Shown piece after piece: positions 25,552-37,457 of a DNA stretch of 47,304 bases. This DNA is from Pigoraptor chileana. Taxonomy: Eukaryota > Opisthokonta > Filasterea. Location of the stretch: contig CALSCR010000866.1 in the NCBI GenBank assembly GCA_943704495.1, positions 1-47,304 of the forward strand, read 5' to 3'. Made by a program: the position numbers and the translations under genes. The notes beneath the pieces are model-generated. The model was not told the origin of the DNA. It did no database searches and worked only from the letters and a program-made list of their open reading frames with translations. Positions within the stretch are counted from its first letter, which is position 1, and each line of letters opens with the position of its first letter.

Positions 25552-28006
25552 CTCAATACCTACTTACGTGCCTTGCACTCCGCATGCTTCCGTGCAACAG
25601 GTCTTTCTGCGCTTCCCCGAGGCCCTTCGCCCGTCGTTTCAACGGTTGAAGGATAAACTGGAGGATCCCGAGACGGGCGTGCAGTCGGCCGCAGTGAATG
25701 TCATTTGCGAGCTCGCGCGCAAGCACCCCAAGAACTACCTCTCCCTCGCCCCGGTCTTCTTCAAGATCCTCACAACATCCAATAACAACTGGATGCTCAT
25801 CAAGATTGTTAAGCTTCTCGGGGCGCTCACTCCGCTGGAACCGCGCCTTGCAAAGAAACTGCTGGAGCCTCTGAGTGCGATCATCACGTCCACCTCGGCG
25901 ATGTCTCTGCTGTACGAGTGCATCAACACGGCCATAACGGGCATGGCGCAGCACCAGAGCATCATGCAGCTGTGTCTGTCGCGTCTCCGCGAGTTTGTCG
26001 AGGATAAGGACCAGAATATCAAGTATCTTGGACTCTGCGCAATGGGGAAGATACTTGCGGTGTATCCGAAGGCCGTCGCCGACCAGCGGGATCTCGTAAT
26101 TCGTTGCCTGGACGACCAAGACGAGAGCATCCGCCTTCGCGCACTCGACCTCCTTGTGGGCATGGTCAGCAAGAAGAACCTCATGGATATTGTCAAGCGC
26201 TTGTTGTCGCACATGGGTGGCTCTGACGGCGGCCTCTACCGCGACGAGCTTATCTCAAAGGTGTGTGTGTGTGTGTAGTGTGTGTGCGTGTGTATATGCG
26301 TCTGTGTGGGTGCATGTAGCGTTTCTGTTATTGTGCATGGGTGTATGTGCTTTCACCTTTGTGTCGACGGCTGATATGTCGACTTTCGTCCCATCCCTTT
26401 CGACAGAAATCCCTTATCACATGATCCCACCTGCTCTGGCCATAGGGTTAGGTTAGGGTTGACTGCAGAGTCCTAATTACAGTCCTTTTCACCACTTGCC
26501 TCGTTTGCGTTTTCAGATCATCCAAATGTGCAGTCAATCGAGCTATCAGTATGTCACCAACTTTGAGTGGTATGTGGCGATTCTCGCCGAACTCACGCGT
26601 GTCGACGGCACGAAGCACGGGCGTCTGATTGCATCGCAGCTGATGGACGTTGCCATCCGGGTGCGCGTGGTGCGTCCGTTTGCTGTGCGCCAATGCGCTG
26701 CCCTCCTCGCCGCCCCGCACCTGACTGCACACGTGACCTCGACCATCCCCGGGTCGGTGGCTGCCGGCGGAAACAACAGTGGCGTGTCGGAGGTTTTATT
26801 TGCGGCCGCGTGGATTGTTGGAGAGTTTGGAGGCTATCTGCGCACCCCCCTCGAGACGGTCGGCGTCATGCTTCTGCCAAAAGTTGTCAATCTTCCCGGA
26901 CACATTCAGTCTGTGTTTGTGCAGAATGTGCTCAAGGTGTATGCGTCTGTTGTTCGGCGCGCGGCGGGACACACGCCCGTCGACGGAGACGATAGTGCCG
27001 AGGCGTTCATGTCGGAGGAGGAGGCGGCGGGGCTAGCGCGGGAAGTGAGCGCCGTGCTGCTCGCACGCTTGCCAATGTTTGTGCAGAGCCCCGATCTCGA
27101 AGTGCAGGAGCGTGCGTGCTGCATGCTGCAGCTTGTCAAGTATATTCGCGCCATTGAGGACGAAGGTGGCGTGGAGGAGGCACACAAGGTAAATCTATGT
27201 TCAGTGTTGAAGTATCCAAAAGCCCATTTGTAGGATGCAAGTGTTTCATAGTTGTCGTAAGTCTTTCACCCTATCGCTTCACCATTGTCACTGTACGAAA
27301 AGCACTCCAGAAATTCTCTTGCACATTAGCAGAACTGAAATTCGATGTTCCAACTTTTCACCCACACCCATCCACGCAACCACACACACAGTTTGCCACT
27401 CTGTTTGAGGGCGAGCTGAATCCCGTCGCACCCAAGGCACAGAAGAAGGTGCCCGTGCCCGATGGCCTTGATCTCGACGCCTGGATCAACGAGCCGCCTG
27501 CTGAGAGCTCGTCTGAATCTGAGGACGACGCGTTCACTGCGCCGCAAAACAGGGAGGTGAATCTTGGCGGATCACGTGACGCCCGCGGCAAGGTCGAGTC
27601 GAGCGAAGACGAGGCGGGGCTGGAGGTGAAGCGGCAGGCGCGCAAGCAGGCGCAGGCACTTAACCCGCACTATCTGAAGGACCGGCCGTCGGGAAAGAAG
27701 GGGTCGTCGACGTCACTCCCCGTCAACCAGGTGTCGAAGGAGGATGTGGACGCAATCCCCGTGCAGCGATTGGACCTCGGCGTTAAGCTCACCGTCGACG
27801 ATACGCCCAACTTTTTTGCGGGGGCGGCGACGGGATCCTCTGCGGACAAGAAGGGGAAAAAGGGCAAGAAGGGGAAGAAAGGAAAAAAGGGAGAGGCCGA
27901 TTCCGACGATGACCGTCCCGCCTATGTTGTCAACAGCGCCGCGGAAATGCCCGAGGGTGCGTCGCTGAGTGACGAGGAAGACAGGCGCAGGAAGGAGGAT
28001 CCGCTG

Positions 28007-28048
<42 letters not shown>

Positions 28049-30611
28049 TGGTGTGTTTTCCAGCAGAGTTACATCAGCCCGTATCTCTCGCTGAAATCTT
28101 CTGTTGTGTGTTGGCGAATGACGAATACATTGGCTTGTTTGGCCACTGCAGCTCGCTGGACGTCGACCTCAGTGCACCGCTTAAGGACGACGAGCGGATC
28201 CCTGTTCGCCAACACCGCGTTGTTGCGGTTCCGCCAGCAAAGGAGCAAACTGCAGTGGCGGATAGCAAGGCTTCCAAGAAGAAGAAGAAGGAAAAGGAGA
28301 CGGAGAAGGACGAGGTATGCCATCGGCTGTGCATTGTGTGTGTGTGTGTGTGTGTGTGTATGTTCGAGTGCTGTTGCTTGCATGTGGGCGTGAGTGTGTG
28401 AGTGTTCTGTTGCATCAATAATGTACCGTCACGCACGTTCACAAAGAGCTACACTGAAACGGCCCTTTGTTTCTTGGTATGTTGCACTTGTGATCCCCTC
28501 AGAGTGGCAAGAAAAAGAGGGACCGAAAGCACAAGAAGGGGTCTGATGGTGAGGACAGCGATGCCGCCGCCAAACATGCGTCAAAGTCAAAGGGAGAAAA
28601 GGGCGACAAGGACGACAAGAAGGACAAGAAGGACAAGAAAGACAAGAAGGAGAAGAAGGAGAAGAAGGAGAAACACGCCGACAAGGACAAGGAAGTCGCA
28701 CCCGCTGTTACTGCGCAGGTCGCCCGCCTGATCGACAGCCCAACGCCCGCCTCCCCACTTCCGCCGCGCGAGAAGGACATGGCGATGTCGGCCTTTGAAA
28801 AGTGGATGACCGCAGACCCCGTGGAGGAAGCGACGACGGAGAAGAAGGTGGGCACTGTGTGTGTGTGTATGTATGTATGTTGGTTTGTGTGTATGTGTGT
28901 GTGTATGTGTATGTATGCCTTTTCGATGCAACTCGCCCGCTCACCGCCCCTGCAATCCGACTACGCAACCTATGCATTCAGAAAGAGAAGTCGTCCTCAC
29001 GTGACATTAGCCGCGAGAACAGTGCCGATTCGCTCTCTGCAGTGGGCAATGCGGCGGATGTGTCGTCATCGGGAAAGAAGCGATCGTCGAAGGATAAGAA
29101 GAGCGACGAAAAGGAGAAGGAGAAAGAGACGAAGGAGACTAAGGAGAAGGAGAAGCGGTCATCGAAGGACAAGAAGGGGAGCGACGATAAAAAGGAGAAG
29201 GAGAAGGAGAAAGAGAAGGAGGAGAGGCGGTCCAAGCGCAAGGACAAGGAGAGGGCCGAGTCACCCGCCGCCGATTTGGATGAGCCCGCAGTGCCCACCA
29301 CAAACTACCGCCCTCTCGCAAACAACGCCGATTTGGCCATTGTATCCGCAAACGCTGTGCTGCTGCTGCTGCTGTGTGTGTGCGTATGCGTGTGTGTGTG
29401 TGTGTATGTGCTTCTTGTATTGTACCGCTATTTGTCGTTGTTTTTGCATTAATGTCCACTGGCGGATGTCACACGTCCTTGACCATCCCGTCCTGCAACA
29501 ACTTTCACCACCAACAACAACACAACCAAACATTTACGACATTCGCCCTGCATTTTGACAAAACCAGACATACGATGCGCGCTCGGTGCAGACGGACAGC
29601 GAACATCTCTATGTGATGATGATACTGCAAAACACGTCGCAGTGCCTACTCAATGGCATTGAAGTGGCCGTCGTGGACACACTGAACGCCAAACTCGTCA
29701 AGGGACCTGTCCAGACATCCGGGGGCGGAGTGAGCATTCCATTTGCGCTGCCCACGGGGACGTCGAACGAGGCGCAGATTGTGTTCAAGGTGGAATTGAT
29801 CTCGCAGGCACAGCGGTTGCGTGGAAGCGTCCAGTACAGGAAGCAGGTTTGTTTGTGCTTGTGTTTTTGTTTTTGTTTTTGTTTTGTTGTTTGTTGTTGT
29901 TGCTTGCGTGTTGGGTTTGTTGATTGCATTGTGTTATGTTTGTCGCTCACCATCTATGATGTGTAGATCGGCAGTGTCGACTGTGTGTGCCGGCAGTCGT
30001 ATTCAATGGTGCATTATTTTGTTGCGTTGTGCTTGTTGCGAGGCCCTGTGCGAAACCATAGCTCTACTTAATCGCCAGTGGTTCTCCAAAAGCGTATCCA
30101 GTGCGTGTTTTTTTGGAGTCCATGAGCATAGATTCAGCCCAAGACACTGACCTGAATGCCGCCTCTATCCCATCTCCTCGACACTCTTCACCCCCCCTCG
30201 CCCTTGTTCCTCCTGCAGACTCCCAGTGGCAGCACGAGCGAGAAGGTCGATTTTTGCCTGAATGTGTCCGTGTCAGCCTTTATTGTGCCCGTGACACTGC
30301 GTCCCGCCGACTTCAAGTCTGTTCTCGAGGAGGGCGAGCTCTGCCCGGCCGTGTCCGCCAAGATCGTCCCCAAGAAGGAGCAGCCGTTCCGCACGCACCT
30401 TTTCGGGATATGCCGGGCACTCCACCTGTCCATTGTGGAAATCGACGAGACACGCGCCTCCCTTTATGGATGTACCCCCCGCCAGCACCATGTGTGCGCG
30501 CTCGTGAAGCCCGTCAAGTCGGGCGGTATCTCTGTTGATCTCAAGGCGACAGACGGCAGCATTGCGTCTGCCCTTGTGGACGAGATTAAGGAGGTGTTGT
30601 CGCGGGAATAG
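24322..30611 (+). CDS. AP3D1: AP-3 adaptor complex subunit delta
   Basis: Large subunit of AP-3, which sorts cargo from endosomes to lysosomes and related organelles. Eleven exons: 24322-24477, 24777-24938, 25167-25328, 25601-26260, 26517-27188, 27392-28008, 28152-28314, 28503-28847, 28982-29341, 29568-29846 and 30219-30611; 1322 residues (animals about 1150-1215). The start MFEKTLNDLIRGIRNNKNNE and KYISQIIEEIRKEL are typical of delta adaptin. The adaptin trunk of alpha-helical repeats runs to about residue 625, with SWAAFNIIEVMSAHKFTLKR near its start and WIVGEFGGYL near 500. A hinge rich in Asp/Glu and then Lys/Glu/Asp (KKDKKDKKDKKEKKEKK) occupies about 640-1090 and explains the extra length. 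The ear-like C-terminal domain follows (SVQTDSEHLYVMMILQNTS, FCLNVSVSAFIVPVTLRPAD). The trunk is far better conserved than the hinge, as expected. Confidence 0.97.
26440..26460 (+). repeat. Interstitial telomere-like repeat in AP-3 delta intron 4
   Basis: CATAGGGTTAGGTTAGGGTT lies about 55 bases before the acceptor at 26517. Confidence 0.75.
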
Positions 30612-31641
30612 GCGTATTGTGTGTTGGGAGAGGTCGTGGCGCTTTGATCGCGAGACGCTGCCGTTGCTATTCGTTAAACTTGAACCGTGTTATGTTGGGC
30701 TACTATGAAAGGAATTCACAAACGAGATGTGCTCTTGTGTGTTGCTTTTTTTTGTATTCATTGCGAATGATTAACGTTTGTCGTACTGTCGGCATTGATA
30801 AGTGAGCAAGACTGGCCACGAGAGACACAGACTGCATAGGGCATATAACGCCGTGTGGGGTTTCTTCTCCCGCCACCTTAGCGCACACAGACCATGATAC
30901 ACACGCACACAAAAGAGTGGTGCGTGGATGGACGGCCATAGTGCAACTCTGGCTCGGTGAGACTTTGTTGAGGGAAAGCGGATGCGGCAACGGACTGACC
31001 CACCAACGCCCGCGATGGCAAGGGTGGCCCGGTTATGGGACCCTGGGTAGCACCATATATGGAATTATGGCCCCGTGGGTAGGATGCTTATGGTATGACT
31101 ACTCGTATTAGACTATATTAGGAATAACAGCACTAAGACAAAAACAGCTAATAATAGAATGGACCTGCACCGTAACAGTTAGTTCATTGAGTGCAATTTG
31201 GGTGCACAGACCATCATGAAAGGGCACCATGCGCGCGTTTACGCTGAGCATATATGAGATGATGCAAGAAAAGAGGCTGCCGGGATGGACACTGCCGAGG
31301 GCATAATAGGGCGATAAGCTCCCTTCATGCTGCACACCGATCTCCAGGACAGTATCCATGCTGGTTTTGCTTGCGTGTTGGTCCATGTTATCAGCATGAC
31401 AATTGCAGAAGGGAGGCTTCGTTCACCCCGCGCAAACATGGTGAAGGTCCTTCCGCGGCGAATCGATCCGGAATACCGTGGGCTGCTAGGGCTGCGAGTG
31501 TGCGGCTGGGACCTCCATGAACGAAAAGCGGCTCAGTCAGCGGGTCCTTGTGTGTATGTGTGCGTAGAAGATGCATGCGTGTGTTGTGTGTGGGCGATGC
31601 AGCAGGACAGCAAAGCGTGCCGCATTCACATGCTTGCTACC
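30612..31641. other. Intergenic region with unassigned candidate exons
   Basis: No gene I can identify. On the minus strand around 31150-31550, two open stretches with splice-like ends read plausibly: one ending SPCLRG before GTGAAC, the other containing VQHEGSLSPYYALGSVHPGS. On the plus strand a short open frame near 31215 reads MRAFTLSIYEMMQEKRLPGW. None gives a full gene model. Confidence 0.35.
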
Positions 31642-32316
31642 TCATGGAGATTCGGCCTCGGGGGGGATGAGGGCGTTCATACCGAGTGTACCGAGTGCCT
31701 CGTTCACTGTAGAGGGATGCGCATTAGTTGTGTGTGACGCGCGTTAGTAAACATGCACTCGACGCCAAAAAATTGCATGTGTTCACAGCTACGGCAAACA
31801 CGGACACACATCCAGTGAGAGATTAACAAAAGACAAGTATTTCACAAGAGAAAGATTCTTATTGCAATTTCAGTAACTGTGACTCGTGAAATGAGCTGCG
31901 CAAACTACACACATACTCACCGGATTCAATCGAAAGCGCGAAATAGTCATCGCCCCCCAAAGCTCCGTTCTCCGACTCCCAACGTACGCGCTCGATTTCC
32001 AGCGCGCGAACAAGCACGATATTCAAAAACTCGTTTGTGATTTGGGCAAAGGCCTCACAACTGAGACCACACAAAATGCACACAAATACACACAGATGCA
32101 CCACCAAGAGACACACAAACAGTCAGATGACACGTTGATGATTCCAGGTTATAGCGAATTTGTTGAATCATACAGCAAGCTTCGCAGTGGCCCCATGGTG
32201 CGTGAGCGCAACAGTGCACACACGGACCTGGATGAGATGAACTGCAGCTTGGTTGCATTCCTGTTCTTTGGCTTTATACGCAGAAAATGCCGTCGCACTG
32301 ACTTCACATCCGCCAT
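31642..32316 (-). CDS. Small histone-fold-like protein (CENP-W/TAF-like size and layout)
   Basis: Three minus-strand exons, 32316-32228, 32060-31921 and 31706-31642, close in frame to 97 residues; introns are 167 and 214 nt. The order looks like a histone fold: a basic helix (VRRHFLRIKPKNRNATK), a short loop (LQFISSS), a long amphipathic helix (CEAFAQITNEFLNIVLVRAL), a variable loop, then SIESVNEALGTLGM as third helix. The length is close to CENP-W (88 aa in human) and the general layout is similar, but CENP-X, NC2 or TAF-type folds cannot be excluded. It diverges from PIG-W. The final exon was chosen because it keeps phase, gives a normal intron length and ends with a clean stop. The gene is likely; the family is tentative. 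Confidence 0.5.
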
Positions 32317-32724
32317 TGTATGCAAGCAGAAAGATGAATGTCTTGATGATAATCAGAAGAAACAAGGGCAGTGATTACTCCTCGGTGGTATTGTCAGTGT
32401 CCAATCATGAGTTCTGTTTTCAGTTGTACTTTGAGACGGCTGACCGACGATGAGCACTAGCCCTAACCCGAACCCTAACCCTAGTTGCTCCACTTCACGG
32501 TGCGACCAACTACGTTTTTCGATGCCGGAACGCACAGTGGATCTTTCGATTCAGTGTTGGTGGGGACAATTGATTCGCTCACAAAAAGTGCCAAAGGGGA
32601 TATGTTACAGAACTGCAGCAGAGAGAGAATGCTGTAAAAAGAAATGCACATTCTGCAGTGTTTGCGACAATCAGTCTGTCGGATGGTAGCATAAGCAAGT
32701 AGCACTGAGCACTTACAGCGGGGA
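32317..32724. promoter_or_regulatory. Divergent spacer, histone-fold gene / PIG-W, with telomere-like repeat
   Basis: 408 bp between divergent start codons. It contains a run of CCCTAA-type units (from about 32459: CCCTAACCCGAACCCTAACC) about 240 bases before the PIG-W start. No other element recognised. Confidence 0.5.
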
Positions 32725-33042
32725 ATGGCAACGTACAAGGAGCAGCACGAGGCCTTTGTGTCGAATCACTCTGGCACTTCCACGCTGGAGGTGCAAGTGG
32801 TTGTCTCATCGATACTGGTGGGCACTGCATTCATCCTGTCTGCATCATGTGTGCAATTTGGACACATTTGTAGTAGAATACCCACTCACAGATGCCTTGA
32901 ATAACTTAAAGAACATACTCGGCAGTGTTAGCCATTTGTGGATAAAGGAGGTCTGCTGCATCCAACTGAAACTTAAATTTCTCGATTCTGTTTTTGATTT
33001 TTTGTGATTTTTGTGCGCGTGTGCATGTGTGTGTGTTTATGC

Positions 33043-33073
<31 letters not shown>

Positions 33074-36000
33074 CGTGTGTGTGCGCGTGCGTGTGTGTGT
33101 GTGTGTGTGTGCGGTTGTGTGTTTTGTGCGTGTGTGTGTTTGTGTGTGTGTGTATGTGTGTCTGCATCACACGGTAGGCCGCATATTCGCTCTGTCTCGC
33201 GATCTCCCCTTTCTTCGCCCACCGACGATGCACTCGGATAGTGCGGTTCTTTGGCGAGTTTGTGGTTCTCGTTGTGCCGACCGTTGTTTGTTTCACAAAA
33301 GCACAATACGCGCCAATTATATGCGGGTCTCTGTTTGGTCTCACTCTGATTTTGCGCTGGCGGGGCTACGGGTGAGCTTCAGTTGTTGACTGCATCGTGC
33401 ATGGGGGCGCTTCCTGTGTTTGACTGTACCACTCTTTCATCCTGTGCGCGCGTATATGTGTGATTTGTAGTGCATGTGAAGTACATTATCCATGCTTGCA
33501 TATGTGTGTGCGTGTGTGTTCATTCATGACCTTTGCTCATCTATGTCACGGTGGTGGGCTCACTCAGTGTGTGTATCACGTGGCACCCTTGCTTACGTGT
33601 ATGCGCCCTGTGCCACCCACGCATACTTTCACTCGGCTACAGAGCGCACGCACAATGTGCACGTGATAAGAAACCTGTCGATGTGCGGCGTGCGGATGTG
33701 CCGTCATTTGCCTCCTCTGCGTCCTCCCCGGCGGCTGTGAACCCCCGCACGGCGTTTTTGAGTGCTTACAGAGCGACAATGATGCTGTGTGTATGCATTG
33801 GTATTTTGGCGGTGGATTTTCCCGTCTTCCCTCGCCGATTTGCAAAAACTGAAAATTATGGGACTTCCTTGGTGTGTATGTTTGTGTATGTGTATGTGTA
33901 TGTGTATGTGTGATATATGTGTGTGTGCGTGTGTGTGTGTGTTTGTGTGTAGTGTGTGTGTGTTTGTGTGTGTGTGTGCATAACGTAGCTCTCTTTACTA
34001 TTATCATCGTAATCACACCATCCACCAACAACAGCACATCCCCCGTCCCATATTCTCTGTGCGCATTGGCTGCAGATGGACGCGGGGGTTGGATCGATGG
34101 TGCTTAGTGCCGGAATCATGGCCGGGCGGCCGTCGTCTCGCCAGAAGGCGTCACTGTGGCGCACACTTCTCTCGTGCGTTCCATTGGTCGTGCTTGGCCT
34201 CGCTCGTCTTGCAGCTGTCAAGGGCGTCGATTACCAGGTATCCTCAAAGTCGCTTTGGTTTTGGTGTGTGTGGGTGTGTGTGGGTGTGTGCGTGGTGCAT
34301 GTGTGTATCTGCGTATGTCTGTGTGTCTGTGTATGCGTGTTTGTGTTGCATGCGCGCTCCTCACCTTTGTACAAACGTAGTTTGTGTGCGTGTCGTATAT
34401 TTGCAAACTAACACGCCAGCACACCATGCGCAGGAGCACGTGTCTGAATATGGCGTTCATTGCAATTTCTTCCTCGTTATGGCCGCCGTGTCTGCAATGT
34501 ATGCTCTATTTGTCCGATTTCTACCCAAAAACAGTGAGGGTATTGTTGGTGTGGTCCTTCTTGTAGGTAAGGGCGTCGCAACACACACATGTACATACCA
34601 CGCCTAGTGCACACCCCACGCACATGGGCACACACATACATGCCACGGACACGCACACACTCATAAACATCACGCATACGCACACACACATACACATCAC
34701 GCCTATGCACACACACACATGCACACCACGAATACGCACACACACGTACACACCACGCATACGCACACACGCACATACGCACCACGCATATGCGCGCACA
34801 CACATACACACGACGCACACGTACCAGCCGCTGCCATGCTATTACGATTGCAATTATTGCAATTACGAAGCCCCCCTCCAATTGCATCATCGCACTTGAC
34901 AGCTCACGCACATCGCCGTGCATATGGCCTGCATTGCAACGTGCAGGGCACCAGCTCGCACTAATGTCGCCGGGGCTCAGTTGGTATATTGCGGAGGTGG
35001 CGAGAGACGGAATTGTGTCTGCGAATAAGGAGGGCATTTTCAGTCTGCCTGGTATGCATGGTGGCTCTATTGTGTTGTTTATTCTCTGTGTTTTGCTCTG
35101 TCGTGTGCACGTGAGCGTGTGCGTGTGCGTGTGTGTTACAGTGTGCGCGTATCTGAGGCTGGGATGTGCGTTTGAATGCGCACTCTGTCGCTTTCGAGTC
35201 AGGCCTGATTGAGATACTCTCGTGGCTGATTCGCTTCCTATGTTGGCGTGTGGGAACTCCACCCGTGTACACACACACATACAAACACACGTACTCAAAA
35301 CATGCATACACACGCACACGCACACGCACACACCCACACCCACACCCACACACAATATGTATATACACACACATACGCATATACACACACACACACACAC
35401 ACCACACTCACACACACATACAGGTAACTTCGCGCTCTTTCTGATCGGAGCGTGGGTCGGTCGTCACGTGTGGTCATCTCCTGCAGCGTTGACGCCCAAT
35501 CGCCCTTCCTCACAATCGCTCTGGTTTCTCATTCGGATCCTCGCTGTCGATGCGGCCATTTGGATTGTATACAATGCCTCCCGCCTATACATTGAGGAGT
35601 CGTCGCGGAAGATGGTGTGTGAGTGCGTGTGTGTGAGTGTATGTGTATGTGTATATGTGTATGTGTGTATGTGTGTGCATTAAGTGATAAGGCTCGTATG
35701 CGACACCCGGTGTCACAACAAGTGAAATGCACACTATCCGACTGATATTGTGTGCCTAGTGCCCTTGAGGCTTTAGTGGGTGTGTCATCGTCGAACGAGC
35801 CATTTTCTGACAGATTTTCCGAATCCATTTGCGATTGCAGGTCAATGCGACATATGTACTGTGGATGCTGGGATACAACGGTCTCTTTCTCGCTGGCATG
35901 TATGCCGTCCACGCGTTGGTAGGCAGTGCGGCGGACGAGTGTGCGCTTGTGCGATCCATCAACAGAAACCAACTTGCGATATTTCTCTTTGTGAGTTAAA

Positions 36001-36279
36001 AATTTGCTTGTGCGCTGTTCGATGTTCTCACCGTCTTCCACACTTACCAACACTTGACCAGTAAGTGATGATCCAGCTGATGCGACTCACTGATGTGTTA
36101 TGTCGGTGCGCCTTTCCCAACCCCAGGCCAATTTGCTCACGGGCGCCGTCAATCTGTCTCTGCACACAATTACCACGCCGGACAGCGCTGCGTTGCTTCT
36201 GCTGAGTGTGTACATGCTGGTCACGTGCGCCGCTGCAACTACCATGGATGCGCTCAACATAACTGCAAAATTCTGGTGA
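32725..36279 (+). CDS. PIGW: PIG-W / GWT1, glucosaminyl-phosphatidylinositol acyltransferase
   Basis: ER multi-span enzyme that acylates the inositol of GlcN-PI during GPI-anchor synthesis. Exons: 32725-32817, 33178-33371, 33643-33871, 34076-34237, 34434-34566, 34947-35051, 35424-35614, 35841-35990 and 36127-36279; 469 residues (human 504). Family blocks in order: [16 protein letters not shown] at the start, [20 protein letters not shown] with [69 protein letters not shown] and a C-terminal KFW. Many hydrophobic segments fit the 12-13 spans of the family. The exon 1 donor (CTG/GTGGGC at 32818) was chosen because it gives the family's spacing to the next hydrophobic block; donors slightly downstream are possible. 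Introns 5 and 6 hold long CA-rich repeats. Confidence 0.92.
34600..34830 (+). repeat. Minisatellite of ACACCACGCATACGCACAC-type units
   Basis: Within PIG-W intron 5, units of roughly 30-36 bases built around CACCACGCATACGCACACAC recur with variation. It is more complex than the plain dinucleotide repeats nearby. Confidence 0.75.
35263..35420 (+). repeat. CA-rich tract before the acceptor in PIG-W intron 6
   Basis: CA repeats with CG, CCA and TA interruptions run almost to the CAG acceptor at 35423. GT-rich sequence at 35100-35147 lies earlier in the same intron. Confidence 0.85.
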
Positions 36280-37457
36280 ATGAAAGTTGATCGCCCAGGT
36301 ATACTAAGCGTGTCTGATGGGTTGTTATGCATTGTGGTCTGCCCACTGAGCGCCGAGTCAGTCCCTCCACACGGCTCACTTGACCGTCTTTGTGCGCATT
36401 ACGGCAGCCTCGATGGTTTTATCCCCCAGCGCCAGACACATATTCCGAAAGAAAGACCTCAGTCCGTTCAGTCGACACAGACCAGCATCGCCCAAAAAGC
36501 ATTATTCAAAAAACCAATGCGCACTCACAGTGGTACCAGCGTGAATCACTTAGGCCGCACTGGCACAGATCCTTCGGGAATTCGAGGGTGGTGACGCAAC
36601 TGAGTTCCGACAGAGTGCCAACTCTGTGTTTCTGCTGCCCCAGTGTAGCCGAGTGCGTCGACGGTGGTGCACAATTACGTTTCAGGGGCTGAACACACTG
36701 CCGGGCCAACTGGCTCAAAGCTAATGGCCGGCCGTACACTGCATGCCTGACAGCGCTAACTCGGTTGAGCGTAAATGCTAGACGGCTAACCGGCTAACCA
36801 GCTAACCGGCTAACCGGCCGTTTGTAACCCGGGTCAGATTTCTCAGATTTCTCAAATTTCTCAGATCTCTCAAATTCGAATTCAACAAATTCAGTAGGGG
36901 ATCAGTATGAAGATGGAATTATTTTAACTAAATTTCACTCGGCGATGACGCGATCGAGAGGTTCCCAATGAGGACCGGTCACCGCCGACTGCATGTTGCT
37001 CAGACTGACCCGGCGACAGGCCGATCGTGCCCCGTGATGGATCATGCGCAAACTTCAGTCGTTGTAAAAAAGCGTATTGACAGCATCGCATCTCAGTAAT
37101 CCCGTGGACCATCCGGTGCCGCCGACCGGACTGCGTATTTTAGTGCCCCCCACGACGTCACATTAGTACGCGCCGATTAAACGATTCTAATCAGTAACCG
37201 TGAGTGTTCTCCGTGACTCATTCGAGTTGCATTTCTGATTCATAAGTCCTACAGATTGAGTACTCCGATCAATGCCGGCCTTTTCAGCCTGAGTTGGCAT
37301 GTGACGTTTATTCTCAACGAATGCCGCCTGGACTGACAATCAATGGTCGGCTCTGATTATTTTAAACTGGTGCAGTGAAAAGCCACCGAGGCACTCACGC
37401 CGACAGGCCCATCCGACAAAAACGACTGACACGCAGTACACGGCTGAATAGGCAAGA
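36280..37457. other. Gene-poor spacer with short tandem repeats
   Basis: No coding signal I trust. Two short tandem arrays are visible: GGCTAACC/AGCTAACC units at about 36776-36815, and TCTCAGATTT/TCTCAAATTT units at about 36836-36880. CA/GT microsatellites are absent here. Confidence 0.55.

Noticed and set aside
25553-26212. 219-codon minus-strand frame
   Set aside because: Antisense of the conserved AP-3 delta trunk exon.
31842-31920. Alternative 3' end of the histone-fold gene using a 44-nt intron, or reading through
   Set aside because: 44 nt is far below the other introns here. The exon at 31706-31642 keeps phase with a 214-nt intron and gives a better third helix.
32818-33007. PIG-W exon 1 extended to an in-frame stop near 32900
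   Set aside because: Extension breaks the family spacing to the next hydrophobic block; the donor GTGGGC at 32818 gives the expected distance and phase.
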